Shown: positions 1 to 12,983, counted from the stretch's first letter. The stretch: 64,000 nucleotides of DNA from Lutraria lutraria (GCA_964023205.1 OZ026847.1:14329182-14393181), one strand, 5' to 3'. The notes: generated by a model from the letters alone, not told the origin. Translations and numbers: made by a program.

Positions 1-299
1 CTCAGTTACGGAAATGCCCGAGTATTTACGAATGTCGCGCCATGAGCAATGTCCTTCAGTTCAGTTCTGCACCGCGTGCGCATTTTTTTGTATTAAAAAA
101 CTACTTAAGTCGACAGACATCATAATTAATTATATTAAACAAACGTTCGGCTGTACACACTAATTGTTTGTGTACCCTCATTCGGATATCTGTTTGTTAC
201 AGGTGTATCTCATACATGTACGAGATATAGAATACGACCTTACCGTCTAAACGCGCACTTCAAGATCAGCTGTAATCACATACCAGTAACCAGTAAAAA

Positions 300-416
300 G
301 TCTTTCTCGGATAAATTACATGTCAACGATATCATAGTAAGTCAAATTCAATTGTTCAAGTTAAGATATTTATAGAGGGCTACGACGTTTGATAGTGGTA
401 TTCAAGACAGAACGAG
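300..416 (+). other. Putative 5' UTR exon of the UNC-93-like gene, with upstream promoter
   Basis: A strong splice donor (GAG then GTAAGT) lies at 417, and the coding exon starting at 2111 is preceded by a good acceptor at 2103. The simplest reading is a noncoding first exon ending at 416 joined to 2104. The 5' limit is unknown, so the start given is nominal. A TATTTATAG stretch at about 367 could be a TATA-like element but would then lie close to the exon end. This is inference from splice signals only; a transcript would be decisive. Confidence 0.3.
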
Positions 417-2103
417 GTAAGTTGAAGGTAGATTTTTTTTCGATTTAAGGTTTGCTTACATGCGTACATTCTTACCTGAAACAAAATGTTGTAGTATTAA
501 TCTACCACAGACATAATTGTAGAAGTGTTTGCACATTGGTTTGTCGTGTTTTTTCTTTAGTGTTAAAACGCGATTCTGTGTGAAACATATTCGTTGTATT
601 AAAGCGTGTGAAGGTTTATCACACATGAAGACATGGATATTATAAACGACAATTGTTTGCAAGCGGAATATTCATGAAAAGATCATTATATAACACATAT
701 ATTGATAAATTGATTTAATTATTTAGTTTCAACTTTAATTCAAATTTTATTTTCAAACATGCACATATGGATTGTGAAAGTTGCTAAAATAGGATATTTT
801 GGATCTGAAAACAACGGTAACCTATATAAATTCCTCTCCATGTGAAAACATAGTCTGGTCACTTCGTTGCATAATCGTGCATTAATGCATATCCAAAAAG
901 TTGAGTCAAATACGTTCACTGCTTATCCACGCTACGTTAGCCACTTATCCATAGACTCATCTTTTTAAAACTACTTGTATATTTTAACAACATTATTCAA
1001 GATGTATATTCGGACAATTGACTAGAATAGACAAATATGTGCATACTGACCTGTTAAATCCAGCATTCAAAGAAAAAATGTAGATATGTGAGTCTGTCCG
1101 CAATTTTCATTGCTGCGTTGGTCTTAGTCCGTAGGAGTTCGTATTGTCCGGATACACGGTGCGGCATTAAGAATCAGATATTTCTTCTGCATATTTCTAC
1201 ATTAAAGTCATTAATGATCGATAGTAGTACAATGCATACATATATATATTATAATGTTTTCAGCAATATCAAAATATGAATAAAAGAAAATCACAATGGC
1301 AAATTATGCTTGAACCATTTCTTTATGTCATGACATGCAACGTAAGAACTTAAATATATATATATAAAACATATTGGCCTCCCATTAGCAAATTCAGTTC
1401 TATAATGTTTTAAAATTAAAATACAGTATGCAATAATATTCCAAAATTCATTTTCTTGCAACAAATTTAAGATTTATAATTTATATAAATTACACAATGC
1501 TGCTTAGAAAACCATTGGTTTTGCATACGCTGTTTTTTAATTATAATTAGTGTGTTTAATGTTAAAGTCCTATAAGCATATAAATTTATCGGTCGTAATA
1601 GTTTCTCTTTGTAATCCGGTGTGCTTTCCTCCCGTGCATTCTTCAAATCAAGAAAAATTGTTTCCGAAACCAATATCATTGAAAACATACTATTTATATA
1701 ACAGCTGTGTTTTCCCGCAGTCATGTTATGCACGCGTTATAATGTGACGTCACGCGCTCTAATCACAGCGAAATGAGTGTTTTTGGAAGAAAAAGGGCTT
1801 GTTTCATCGGTAATTATTATCAGCAATTGCTTTTTAAGCATATATTTTTTATAGCAAAAAGCTAATGATACTTTAACTTTCTTAATTAAATGTTACTTAA
1901 ATCTACTTTTTTTCTTTCAACTTAATATATTCTCTTAAGAATTTTTCCAAGTCATATGTGCTTCGGTATGACTATCAAAGTATTTAGAATAGTGTTCAAT
2001 GAGACGACAGTTATGTTTTAGAATTCATTCTGCATGACTGCATTAACATTTTTCCAATTGCACATCCTGTCGTCCCAGTTCTTATATGAATTCTTTTTTT
2101 CAG
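417..2103 (+). other. Probable 5' UTR intron of the UNC-93-like gene
   Basis: AT-rich sequence between the putative donor at 417 and the acceptor at 2103. I see no credible coding region; open frames here are short and lack splice context or recognisable domains. Confidence 0.35.
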
Positions 2104-2110
2104 AATCACG

Positions 2111-5100
2111 ATGTCTAATTTGTCGAATGGCTCTAATTCCCAACCAGAGGAGGTAGGTCACACCAATCAAGATGACCCAATTGGTGACATTCAAATTTCG
2201 GTTGTGAAGAGTCCTCCCATGAAAAAATCGGCGATTATCAAAAATCTTTTGGTTCTTAGTTTTGCCTTCATGTTCTTATTCACAGCTTTCCATTCTTTAC
2301 AAAGTCTGCAGAGTAGTCTGAATAAAGAGGAAGGTCTAGGAACGGTCAGTCTGTCCGTTATCTATGTGTTTGGTATGCTTGGTGGTTTGGTTTTGCCGCC
2401 TGTCGCCATTAGCAACCATGGATGTAAAAGGACATTGGCTCTAAGTATGGTATGTTACATAGTATTCATGTGCGCAAATCTGTATCCTGTTTGGGGAACA
2501 ATGATACCTGCTTCAATAATCATAGGTAAAGTAAATTTATTAATTGAATAACATGTAAATTACAAAGTATGCAATAACTAAGAGAAAGGAAGGTCTTAAT
2601 TTAATACAAAAGCTACATCAAAGCATACGGACAAAAATACCAAGTGGTGCTAGAAACAAATTCAAATGTAATTGCAGTATAATTATACGTAATATATTCA
2701 TACGTATCTTAAGACGAAATTGCCAATACTGTACTATAATAGATTATAGACTAACTCTATAGATATTTTTATGTTATTTATTCATAATCAAATTGTCTCT
2801 CCTTTTTGCACAGGTACTGGTGCCGCAACTCTTTGGTCTTCTGAAAGTACATATCTAACCCAGATTGCTTGTCGGTATGCTGAACTAACCAATTCTCCAA
2901 AAGATGGAACGATAAGCACATTCTTCGGTATATTCTACTTAATGTTCCAAACAGGTGAGCATTGATGATAAAAAAATAGAAAAATTATCACCTTCAATCT
3001 GACTAAAGTATTCGATCTTCCTTACGGCAAGATCTAATGACGGCCTATATCAGTTTCTATTTTCAAAAGTCGGTATTTCCATGATCACTATTTATATCTA
3101 TTTATAATTCAGCCAATCGTATAACTCGTTTCATCGGTCGAATGAACTTTCTACCTGACGATGTTATTTAAACGTTTGTAAACATTAAATTACGTATAAC
3201 ATATTTGTCTGCAACCACTTTTTGATTTTTTTAGTAATCCTGATCGATTCGGCCATAGTAGTATAGAAAATTTAATAAACACGCATGTCATCATACGCGC
3301 TATCATTACATTTAGTTGCGTAAGAATATGTGTTCGTGATAACTACTAGTCAAATATCGTTTTTTACTGCGGTTAAAAATAGAATCAGATCACTTTCAGA
3401 ATTATGAAAGTAAGGCGCTGATTGGCTAGTGGAAAAGGTCACCTGAGGTGACCTTCTATAGGTCGTCTTCAGATCCTCATAGCGTAGCGGGTTTGAGGAT
3501 ATGATTTTAATCAGATTGTATCACCTTTAATGTGAACAGAGCAGATCATTGACTGCGTAGAGACGAAACTGTGGAACTGTTGTAAGCTTTAAACATGTCT
3601 TACATGCTATGTAAATACTGTTAAACTGTTATGCTGTTATGCCCCGATGTTGCCAGTAAGTTGTTTAATTCTTGGCTGAGCGCTATTTTAAATCCGCGCC
3701 GATTCGCGATTTGCGGACAAATCACCCAAACCGTACATACCAGTTGGAAGAAATAAAAATGATTCCTTGGAATAATCTACTTACACATAATCCGAATTCC
3801 CCCTAAGTACTACCTTACCAAAAGATCCAACGACCGATTTTTTACATCCACTATCTTCAAGTTGTCTCATGTTCTCGGTGCAAGGCTTATGTCAAGCTCA
3901 GTTCAAATGATATTATTCCAAGCGCATGACCATGCATTAAAGAAAACGTATATACTCCATTAAATGTTTCGACGTGTTTAAGGTGGAACCAAACGATTGA
4001 AATTACGTCGTTTTCGACGTCAAAACGGTCATTTTTACAGTATTTATAGTGCCTCTCTGAAAATAATTATCGCTCTATCAATTAATGTAGATATTTAATG
4101 AAATAAAATTTTAATAGCGGAGAATAAAATTACCTACGCGTAGGTATAAATTTGATGATCATGATTTAATTATAAGTACAAATAAAACGATTTTAAATGT
4201 AAAGTTTAGTGTTTTTTTCTTCTCACTTTCAAACTTAAATTAGTTTTATTAAAATTCTGCCCGAGGGAATTTTTTTATTTTTGTCTAGAATAAAGTTTGT
4301 TGTGTCACCTGTTGTTCTTATAAATTCTAAGAAAATCTATCGAGCCGTTTTTATTTTATTAAAGCTTTAAATTATAGCATTACCTTATAATGCGCTCATT
4401 CGCTGTCAAGAACGTCGCTTCAAACACATCTATTTTACTTACCTAAAACGATTTGTTGGAATTAATGATACATTGTCTGCCAGTAACCCTAATCACATTG
4501 CCATTCTTTTCAGATAACAATAAATATGTTACATTATCATTTTAGCGTGCTTGATTTTGTGTACATATGCGTATATAAATAATGTGACAAAATTGCAAAA
4601 CTTGATCGCTCTGGGAACTAAAATGGAAGATAATTGTGATTATTATTTCCATTTTTTGTATAAAAAACAAGGTTCCATGATTTACATAATATATAATTAT
4701 TATGTTATGATTGAGATGTGTTAAAGTTAGATGTGTTGTTTATATGATATGCATTCTATGTATGTTTATTTTTTAGGGTAAATATTAAGATTTACGACCC
4801 CGTTGTGATTGCGCATTTATTATATATTATACTACTCAAAATTTGATAAGGATCACTTTTTATTCTGTATGGCATTATCGTCAATTTTGGATTACATACA
4901 TAAAATAAGATTTTTGGTTATTTTCAAAGATATCTGCATATCATGAGTGCAATATGTAATCCATACATTGAATCATTCGAGCGTAACGAACGTCGAAATG
5001 AGGACAGGGTCAAAATTAGACACTTTATGGGTAACTCTGGGGAATATAAACTTTGAGGAAAATGCGCAAAACTTTTGTTTTTAGTATTGAAACTGATGTC

Positions 5101-8100
5101 CTCGTGCGTCAAAAACAGTCTGACATCGACTCCTCATGCTTCTAATGAGCCGTCCAATCTTAAATTGTGGGATTTGAGCCCGTTCCTCCGGAGGTTCCTC
5201 TCTGAGCTGTCTGGTGGATGTTGGCTGGACAGGACGCCCAGATATCGCTCTCTGTAGCATATCCCAGACGTGATCCTTATTAAATTTTGAGTAGTATAGA
5301 TTCTTAATATAAGCGAAGATGATAACTACAGTATGTGAAAAATACATACATGATTAAAACAAACGAGTCCGTTGTTTCAGATTTGATTGAAATGCGTAAA
5401 ATGCATGTTGTCATCAGAACGTTCGAATTCAAGTGTAAGCCCGATTCTCACTGCCACAGTGCTGGTCCTGGTGACTCCCGGTGGCAAATAACCGGTATAC
5501 CGACCTTAAATACCTACCGCGCATGTAGTGCTCACCAATAATCCGGAACCCTAATACCTAGTGTATATCATTGTACAGCCAGGGTACAACAACGGACCTA
5601 CCTCGGTTCTGCCCCGGAATTTCAATGATTAAGCCGGTTCTTAATATTTTCCCGGTAACCCCCCGGTTATAGTATGTACTAAACATTTTAACAAATACGG
5701 ATATGTTCGCCTGATAGGGCCGGATCAACAAGGTCCATCAAGGACTGCCGTGGATGACTACAGTGCCACCAGGGTTGTACTCCTGGGCCGGTATTCAACA
5801 AACATTTTAAGTATTTTTTTAACTTAAGTTGTATTTTTCCTTAAATTCGACGTTTTCCTTAACTCTTTTGTACTAATATAAAGGAGGAAATCACAATAAT
5901 ATGACTTTATCTTTGTTCTAAAGATGCCAATTATGAAAATGATAATTAATTTTCACACTTTTGATGATTGGTTTACAAACTTTTACCATGATAAAAAATT
6001 ACACTTAAGTAAAAAATTCGACTTAAGTTAAAGAAAATCTTAACCGAGAGTCAATCCGTCATTCATTCATTTTAATATGTATTAGTTAAATGTTATTTTG
6101 CTTGTTTCCAGAAGGCCGCATTGAAAATGAGTCAAATGTTTTGTATATTTTACTTAATGTGTACACCTTCTATAAATAAAGATATTATTATTATTATAAA
6201 CGACGTTTTTGAAGGCGAATTAGCGTTTTGTAAGGTGACGCTACATAGTGAAGCTTGGATAAAATAAAAACAGCTCGATAGATTTTCTTAAAATTTATGA
6301 GAACAGTAGATGACACATGAAACTTTATTCTAGACAAAAATAAAAAAAATCCCTCGGGCAGATTTTTAATAAAAATAATTTAAGTTTGGAAGTGAGAAGA
6401 AAAAACACTAAACTTTTACATTTAAAATCGTTTTATTTTCACTTATAAGTAAGTCATGACCATCAAATTTATACCTACATGTAGATAATTTAATTCTCCG
6501 CTATTAAAATTTTATTTCATTAAATTTTTCCATAAACTGATAGAGTGATAAATATTTTCAGAGAGGCACTATAAATACCGTAAAAATGACCGTTTTGACG
6601 TCGAAAACGACGTAATTTCAATCGTTTGGTTCCACCTTAATGTAAACATAATTCATTAACATATAGGTCAGATATGGGGACATTTAATTTCGTCAAGTGT
6701 ATTCAGCACACAACTTCCAGACAACACAAGTGTCAGTGAAGAGGCACTCGATAAATGTGGATCCAACTACTGTCCTTCAGACTTTGTAAACAACACCAAC
6801 CTAGACACTCCGATCAAGACCAAGGTAATATTATATATGATATATTTGGTATAACAACAACTTCTATCGTTGCTATGTACATGTATCATTTTAATAAATA
6901 AATAAAGAAGGCGTCATGTACTATTAAGACGGGCATATTGTACTCATTGATTTGTTATAATTCATTGAAATGGGAATGAATAATAATCTTTTCCACAATG
7001 TTTGTGAACTACAAACGGATTTAAGCAATGTATGAATTATAATTGAGCATATGTCAAAAACTTGAAAAAAATTAAAATGCACTTACTCTAAATGAAACAC
7101 AATTATATTGACAGATTTATATTGTATGTGGAACATACGTTGGCTGTGCTTGCCTGGGATTATTGATTGTTCTTGTTTGTCTAGACAACATTGAACAAAA
7201 TACGAAGAAAAGCACGAAGCAGCTTCTACTCTCCATTGTTAAACATTTTTACAAATCTAAGTACCAGAAGTTGTTGATACCATTAACGGTATACAGTGGT
7301 GTGGAACAAGCTTTTATAGCTGGTGATTTCACTCGGGCAAGTAAATTAATTTTTTGTAACTTTAAGTACAAGCGTGCGCCATATATGTTATTGTATGCAT
7401 AAACAGTTTCAGAGGGCCAGTTCAAAATAACCTGACGTGTAGTCACTAGTCTTCTATACAATCACATTTAAAGCCAACGGCAGAGCTTTGTAATAGATTT
7501 TGTTAAAAGAATATTAATAGAAGTAATAATAAAATGACAATGGAAGCTTGATAATAATGCAAAAATTTACTTTTTATTTTCAATAAATATGTATATTATC
7601 AGAGACATAGATAACAGAGATTGGCAACTTAGAATAGCACGCATGACATCGTTTTGTAAATTCTGTGGCAAGTAAAACTCAAAAACCAAATAACATACAT
7701 AATATAAATTATATATTTTCTGAAAGGTTAAACATTTGACTTTGGCTGTAAATAATATTTTGTTATCTTTTCTAAGTTAATTTTTAACTACATATATATC
7801 CACTAGAATGTAATTGGCCTGAAAAAAAATTGGTACCAGTAGATATTTAAAAGAAAGATGGCATTAGTAGGTAGTATAAACATGGGTGTAATAAAACTAT
7901 CAGTCAAAACTGATATTTTAAAAACTCGGCAGCTGTAGTTTAAATAATAAACTTTCAGTAAATGCAAACTTTATGCATGTGCTATCAGGAGATAAGAAGT
8001 TTTACTTGCTACAAAATCAGCATTTTTTTTAAAAAATAATAGTCACACGTGCTATTACATACTAAGTAATAAGTGAAGTTGCTTATCCCTGTTATCTATG

Positions 8101-11100
8101 TCTCTGATATTATGTCTTTGACCATTCGTTATCCACCGTTGATTCGAGTTATCCATGCGGAGAAATTGACAGAATTTTACTCGCGGAGAACTGGGCTTGT
8201 ATTGGGAAAATGATACAAGAACACTGGTGTTTGATTTGATGTTGTTTTCAAGCTATAGCTAGATAGCTTAACTGTACATGAATGTGTCATCTATTTTTCA
8301 AATAATGTTTCAGTCATTTATCAGTTGTTCTATCGGTGTATGGAATGTTGGATTTGTAATGATAGCATATGGTGCTGCTGATGCTATCTGCTCATTGATC
8401 ATTGGAAGATGTGTAAAACATACTGGATTTATACTATGGTTCGTTCTAGGTTAGTCTGGTCCTTCCAATTTAGACATTGAAGTAAGAACTAAAGAAAAAC
8501 AACATTGTAGGCAAAATAATCACTTACTGTGATTTGCTGGCATTTCTGTATGGGATATACTCACATATACTCACAGATCCTTCTCTGACAGTACGCTGCT
8601 TCTAGTCTTCTTGACATAGCCGGTCAGTTTTATTGGCATTTTGATGTTATGAAACATATTAGGCCAATCTTTTAGAAATTTGTCTAGTCTTTTTTTCGAA
8701 TGAGTATACTGTATTTGCTTCCACTATATCAATCGGTTGGCTATTCCTGATGTCATTAACTCGATAGCAAAATGAATATTTCCTTCAATATGAATAGAAG
8801 ACGTTTTGAATATACATGTACTATAAAAGCTGAATTGAGAGTTCTTAGTTGTTTTGCTTGAATTGTTTTTATACTCCTTTGAACCGTACATTATATACGG
8901 AAGACAGTTGACCTAATTTGTGTTGTCCTGGGTTTCCTAACGGAACAAAATTGTGCCACTTTTTTCACTCTGTGGCTTTAATTTTCCTACCCAGTGTGTA
9001 TCCGACGTTAGGCACTACTGACTTGTCTGTATATATGTTATAGTTTGTCATCAAGAGATGTTTGTCACATATCACATACATCCGGTACCAGCGAGATCAT
9101 CAAAAATTTTCATCATTAATACATTATTCAAATTATTGTCCGTATTGAAAAGTCGTATTTCTTTTCAGTTTTACTTTTACATGGTGGAACTTTGATCGCG
9201 TTGTTACTATGGAGACCAAATCCTGACCACATTGCTCTGTTCTACGTTTTTGCGATATTTTGGGGCATTGGTGATGCTATTATACAAACGCTTATGAATG
9301 GTAAGGCATTCCTTTATCCCATTTTTAGAGTAGAGTGAAGTAGTTTTATTCCACTTTAGATATAATGTAAGTATTGGAGAATATGATTGTGTCAGTATTT
9401 TAATTTAGCAATCTATTTATACCAGTCATAAAATAAGACGAACAAATGTATTCAGGAATTCTGAAAATTCAAATAAGGTGGTTGTAAATTTTATATTCTG
9501 TACAGTTAATTGGCTAAATGTTTTATACTCGAATAAAAGATTTGCCGTCTCCGATAATTGCTGTAGACATATGTATTTTTTTCTGCAAATATCCAATATG
9601 TATGTCGGTAAGGCATGAATCATTAGGACAAAGTAATACAAGTAAAAACATGGAATGCACGGCGAAAAATAATACATTTTTTCTGATGAAAGATGTTTTT
9701 GTTTGTTTTAAAAATGTTGAAGACCATTGAAGTCAGTATGGAGATTTCGTTGGATTAGGTTTAAGTTTATTTGGGCAACTGCACACTGAAGAAGCATGCA
9801 AACTTTCAAAGTAATAGATTTGATATTGACCATAATGAAAAACTTTACCAACGATGACTTTATTCTACCGGCATTTAGCATTAATTAGAAAATGCAAATA
9901 TAACTATCAAAAGGTACAACAGAACAATCTCATTTGGTCAATATGTTGTAGTCATACATTATTTCAGTAAGTTTGGTAATCATTGGCCTATATCTTTTTG
10001 AGTAACGAAAATGCTTAAAGACATCAAACCAATGTGTACACCCAGGTCACGTGATACTCACATCAGCTAGTGTTAGCTTGATGACGCAGTCGCTATTGGT
10101 AGATTGACATTAAACAGCTACTAATATAAGTGATCCCAAAATCCACATGAGGGACAATCTCTTAATTGTTTATTGTCCCTTATCAGTCTGATCCTGTCTG
10201 GTAACGGTCTGTAGTCTTGAGACCTAGTAAACAAGTAGGGTCATACATTTTATGGATTTATGGTGATAGTAAGCTTATGACCGTTGTTTTTATAAGCATA
10301 GCGTAATTCGTTATGTAAACAGAGGCTAGTCTACCAATGACCCTGTCAGTTCTACTACTAGTATCACCTACTGTTACAACAGGGGCCTTGCTGGTTCATA
10401 AGTCACATGTCTCGAATTCCTGATTCAATGTCATTAAAAGAGCAATTTTTGGTCAAGACAATAGGTATTTAATCCTCGCAAAGCTAATGTACCTTGGTGT
10501 ATGTTGCCATGAACATACATTATTACAATAAAAAGCAGAAATTATCTTACTTTGTAGTCCGTACAGGCACTTAAAGTATCACGTGACCCTACACGGTAGA
10601 AAATATAAATGACCAAAATGCTCCGTTTCCACGAAATGGAAAGGGTGACTTGTGGAATCGGAGACGGCTATTACTCCTGCTGGATTCAATGTTATTGCCC
10701 CTTTCCGATGACGTCAATTCCTTTCCAACTTGCGCGATAAATAAAATCATTTATTCCCTTCATACTTAAAAATAATGGGCGCTTTCTGATCTTGGTAAGT
10801 CCTTTACGCGAATTTCGACATTTTCTACATTTAGTCCAGTGCTCAGTATTACATAGTCTGGATTACCTGCCCCTTGTCACTTGTACTAAAATACTATAGT
10901 ACGACGGGAACCAGACTAAGTATTACACTCATTGAAATTGAGACGGATGAGTAAAACTGCAAAATCAATACAAATTAGTATTTGGCAAACAACAAGGCTT
11001 TTAGCACGTTTGGTGAACATTGCGTACATCTACGCATGTGCAGGGTATCCACAGGACCACAATATGTTTCGGCCACCTGACACCTTTGGAAAGTTTTTGC

Positions 11101-11856
11101 GCGACGGGAAGGGAAGTATGTCCAGTGCCTGTATTGGGACCATTTCTGTGGGTGTATTCTTGTCATTATTTTCATATTCTGTGGGTATATTCTTGTCTTG
11201 TCATTATTTTCATATACTGTGAGTACAGGATTATCATGTAACAATGAACACAAAACATGATTCCGTACAACTATTTAATACAGGAAGGTCGGACCGTACT
11301 GCGGGGGTTTATATACCGGAAAATCGGGGACCGTTACACAGCTGACGTTTATTCATTACGGCACAGTTAACATAAAGGGATACAAATATGCTCATTTCTG
11401 TTGTAAGATTAATAAATTTAAATACGAAAAATACTATACGTTGATAAATAATAATGAGGAATAATAAGGAAACATGATCAATCCAACACCTGTGTCAAAA
11501 CCGAATGCCTCAACACAAATAGCACGGGCTTGATACGCCGTGCAATAATATTAGTTTGCTTGTACTTAGAAATGTAATCAGTATGTTATCTGAACTTTTC
11601 AGCACTCTATGGATACCTTTTCACAGACGAACCAGAATCTGCGTTTGCCAGCTATCGACTATGTGAGTTTGCAGGTTGTATCATCGCCTTTGGTTACAGT
11701 GGATACATTTGTACATACATCAAGATCTATGTTGGTTTGTTACTGCTTGTGTCAGGTGTTACTCTGTATGGTATTGTAGATGTATTACATAGACGTGACA
11801 AACAGTCACAGATCAGTCAGTGTGAATGTATCAGTGTGAAAAAAACAAACAAATAG
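2111..11856 (+). CDS. UNC-93-like multi-pass membrane protein (7 coding exons, 485 aa)
   Basis: Coding exons: 2111-2525, 2814-2954, 6667-6824, 7115-7336, 8314-8449, 9169-9300, 11603-11856 (stop TAG). They total 1458 nt with matching phases at every junction. UNC-93/UNC93A proteins are MFS-like multi-pass membrane proteins; relatives act as K+-channel accessory subunits (worm UNC-93) or trafficking partners, and the role here is inferred only at family level. Visible features are a hydrophilic N-terminus of about 40 residues, a first membrane helix followed by the family-typical segment FTAFHSLQSLQSSLN, a TGAATLWSSESTYLTQ segment at the start of exon 2, SGVEQAFIAGDF in exon 4, and many hydrophobic helices up to a short charged tail. 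The cysteine-containing loop in exon 3 (CGSNYC) resembles the extracellular loop of the family. The start ATG lies 7 nt after a TTTTTTTCAG acceptor at 2103, so a 5' UTR exon lies upstream. Intron 4 begins with GC rather than GT. A poly(A) signal AATAAA is at 12089. Intron 2 (3.7 kb) holds a foldback element and intron 4 a MITE. Confidence 0.93.
4832..5294 (-). mobile_element. Internally deleted Tc1-like element with transposase C-terminus
   Basis: Terminal inverted repeats CTACTCAAAATTTGATAAGG (left) and its complement (right) are flanked by TA at 4830-4831 and 5295-5296. On the - strand from about 5276 to 5081 the sequence encodes a Tc1-type transposase C-terminus, with HVWDMLQRAISGRPVQ and later IRSMRSRCQTVFDARG, matching the conserved end of DD34E transposases. 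Coding sequence begins directly inside the right TIR, so everything upstream including the catalytic triad has been deleted. It is 463 bp long and nested in the foldback element at 3981-6637. Confidence 0.82.
5787..6060. repeat. Possible dispersed repeat beginning GGGCCGGTATTCAAC
   Basis: The GGGCC...TTC(A) start followed by A/T-rich sequence resembles the starts at 25019 (GGGGCCCGTTTCATC) and 32081 (GGGCTCGTTTCATAG), suggesting related terminal motifs of a short mollusc repeat. Boundaries are not defined by a target duplication. Confidence 0.3.
6085..6198 (+). repeat. 3' tail of a non-LTR retroposon
   Basis: An AT-rich stretch ends in TATAAATAAAGATATTATTATTATTAT, i.e. a polyadenylation-like motif followed by an ATT microsatellite, typical of the 3' ends of non-LTR elements. 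No coding remnant was recognised. It lies just before the right arm of the foldback element. Confidence 0.35.
7599..8107. mobile_element. MITE with ~30-bp TIRs and 5-bp target duplication TATTA
   Basis: The ends are inverted repeats: TCAGAGACATAGATAACAG at 7599 and its complement finishing in CTATGTCTCTGA at 8107. Similarity continues inward (GGCAACTT / AAGTTGC). TATTA flanks both sides (7594-7598 and 8108-8112). It is 509 bp with no coding sequence, inside intron 4 of the UNC-93-like gene; the transposase source is unknown. Confidence 0.8.
11146..11225. repeat. Two-copy short tandem repeat (~38 bp)
   Basis: CTGTGGGTRTATTCTTGTC followed by ATTATTTTCATA occurs twice in succession, with a 5-bp insertion (TTGTC) in the second copy. 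It lies in intron 6 of the UNC-93-like gene. Confidence 0.6.
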
Positions 11857-12088
11857 TAAACAATGAAAGCAATGCCCATCTAGAATGTCATTGGCGCCAC
11901 ATTTGAGTTACTAGTATTGTTTTGTTTATCGATAATGTGAATGAACTCATGGTTGTGTTCAACAGACTTAATGACGAACATCACTCAAGTCAATTTTAAC
12001 TAACATTGATTCTATTCTACTACTTGTTATATTGTTAGTTTATTTGTAATACACAATTTAAGACTGTGCTAGCATTCAGTGTTAGTTT

Positions 12089-12094
12089 AATAAA
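12089..12094 (+). terminator. Poly(A) signal of the UNC-93-like gene
   Basis: A canonical AATAAA 233 nt after the stop codon in AT-rich sequence; it is the first canonical signal on the + strand after the CDS that I see. Confidence 0.55.
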
Positions 12095-12265
12095 TGTGCT
12101 TATTAATTGAATGCCATGGTAATCCCAGCAATATGTAATACCATCACAGCTTGTCAAGTTGCCATCACGTAGTTTCCATATGAATCTACAGGCCAGTTTA
12201 AACACTACGGTCCACGAGAATCAAACAAATTAAAAATTTATGTAAAAAAAATTACCCTTTAATTC

Positions 12266-12515
12266 TGTTAGTTTGTTTGTTTATTCGAGTTTAACGCCCC
12301 TTTTCAACAATCAGTCATATAAGGAGGACAGTTCATCTAACCATCGTTCCTGGGAAGAACCAATACTAGATTCCCATCTTCTGTAAGCAACTGTCAACTT
12401 TATCACATAAAGAGACATGGTCGGTAGCGGGACTCGAATCTACGATCCTCTATCAGTAAGAGGTTACAGTGATTTGAAATCAGTGACCTTAACCGCACGA
12501 CCACGGGAGCAGGTC
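12266..12515 (-). repeat. tRNA-derived SINE, - strand
   Basis: Read on the - strand, the right end is tRNA-like: an A-box-like TGGTCGTGCGGTTAAGG and a B-box-like GATTCGAGTCC about 60 nt apart, resembling a serine/leucine-type tRNA with a long variable arm. The body ends on the left with a GGCGTTAAACTCGAATAAAC-type tail, the form typical of mollusc SINEs. It lies just downstream of the UNC-93-like gene and is not a functional tRNA gene because the acceptor stem does not pair. Confidence 0.75.
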
Positions 12516-12529
12516 CTGAACGTGAGTGG

Positions 12530-12618
12530 TTCTACCAAGTTGCACGCCTAGTGTCTTTCTCCATCGTCGAAGCTGGAGATGTTGCCAAATGACATTAAAA
12601 TCAAGCAAAAAAAAAACA
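12530..12618 (+). repeat. SINE 3' fragment, + strand
   Basis: GTGGTTCTACCAAG, then GTCGAAGCTGGAGA, then a run of ten A residues. This matches the 3' half and tail of the same SINE type as the neighbouring element, in opposite orientation and without the tRNA-like head. Confidence 0.55.
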
Positions 12619-12983
12619 TTGAATGAAATCTATGAAGAATTTCCGTACTGAATAACTCATGTATTGAACGAACATAATAATTCTACCAAATAGTTATGTT
12701 CATCACCACCATTGTTACAAAGTTAACATCATTTACATGGATCACTCGCTCAAGGATTTTCTTGAAAACTACTACATGTATTTGTATTCAAAATTTCAAA
12801 GCAAGAATACCCACCCCTTTAAATAAGTTATAACTATAATATATTCGAATACATTAAAGATATACTTAACAAAATCTAATTAGATTAGAAAAGGAATAAT
12901 CAAATATGCTAATGTGATTGCTATAGCTGATGAATACAGACTGTCAGAAACATAAGTGCTGGTGGGTATCCAAAGACTACTGC

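Larger units (their letters stand above)
3981..6637. mobile_element. Foldback element with ~430-bp inverted arms, TA-flanked, in UNC-93 intron 2
   Basis: The left arm (3981 to about 4410) is the reverse complement of the right arm (about 6198-6637) at high similarity. The ends read AGGTGGAACC and GGTTCCACCT, and both are flanked by TA (3979-3980 and 6638-6639), as expected for a Tc1/mariner-type target duplication. The interior encodes no complete transposase. It carries a nested Tc1-like remnant (4832-5294) and, near its right arm, a retroposon-like tail with a short ATT repeat (about 6085-6198). It is a non-autonomous element; the superfamily call rests only on the TA duplication. Confidence 0.75.

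Noticed and set aside
10038..10600. Inverted pair TCACGTGATACT / AGTATCACGTGA as the ends of a transposable element
   Set aside because: Similarity does not extend beyond about 12 bp and no flank duplication was found.
12266..12515. Functional tRNA gene
   Set aside because: A- and B-box-like motifs are present but the acceptor stem and anticodon arm do not pair properly, and a SINE body follows.
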